This document shows, piece by piece, positions 5,536-5,536 of a DNA stretch of 5,536 nucleotides. The stretch lies in the NCBI GenBank assembly GCA_011390085.1, contig JAABTB010000177.1:1-5536 (forward strand). The letters are read 5' to 3'. The position numbers were made by a program, and so were the translations under genes. The stretch's first letter is position 1; every line of letters starts with the position of its first letter. The notes under the pieces were generated by a model, which searched no databases, was not told the DNA's origin, and saw only the letters and a program-made list of their open reading frames with translations. The stretch comes from Desulfobacula sp. (GTDB lineage Bacteria; Desulfobacterota; Desulfobacteria; Desulfobacterales; Desulfobacteraceae).

Positions 5536-5536
5536 A

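Larger units (their letters stand above)
5082..5536. other. Intergenic region without an intact gene
   Basis: This 455-bp stretch has no complete open frame with a good start. It holds the TTGCAGAT direct repeat, a transposase remnant on the minus strand, an imperfect sigma-54-like site pointing right, and a Shine-Dalgarno sequence at the right edge. It likely acts as a shared upstream region between the DUF3494 gene and a plus-strand gene beyond the window. Confidence 0.7.

Overview
The window looks like chromosomal DNA of a Gram-negative bacterium, most likely a member of the Desulfobacterota (Desulfobacterales-type sulfate reducers). This is inferred from three things: moderate GC, multi-PAS sensors with a C-x11-C-x2-C PAS motif of the kind I associate with that group, and a PEP-CTERM surface protein behind a sigma-54 promoter. 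No rRNA or other taxonomic marker is present, so the assignment is tentative. All recognisable genes are on the minus strand, so transcription runs from high to low coordinates. The last bases look like the leader of a plus-strand gene that starts beyond the window.

Region 1-3972 is a signalling operon. A sigma-70-type promoter (TTGACA, 18-bp spacer, TATAAC) is followed by a 15-bp palindrome just past the expected transcription start. It drives a CheB-CheR-PAS fusion protein of 977 residues that carries both a methylesterase and a methyltransferase domain, a strongly repetitive heptad coiled coil and PAS domains. Its stop overlaps by 8 bp the start of a second gene encoding a PAS-domain sensor, cut by the left edge after 320 residues. 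The second gene probably supplies the output module (kinase or cyclase) that many CheBR fusions carry on the same chain.

Region 3973-4074 is a spacer with a perfect 12-bp inverted repeat lacking a T-run on either side.

Region 4075-5081 holds a gene for a secreted DUF3494 ('ice-binding protein-like') beta-solenoid protein with a C-terminal PEP-CTERM sorting signal. A textbook -24/-12 sigma-54 promoter lies about 110 bp upstream of its start codon, and the leader can form a hairpin. Sigma-54 control fits what is known of PEP-CTERM/exosortase systems, where an RpoN-dependent regulator of the PrsR type often controls surface-protein genes.

Region 5082-5536 has no intact gene. It contains a short direct repeat at a distance suitable for an enhancer, a decayed transposase fragment, and a second, slightly imperfect sigma-54-like site facing right. 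That site is followed by a Shine-Dalgarno sequence at the very end, suggesting a divergent sigma-54-controlled gene outside the window.

In two places the longest open reading frame begins at a TTG that is part of a promoter element (the -35 hexamer and the -12 box). The starts given here are the downstream ATGs with good ribosome binding sites.
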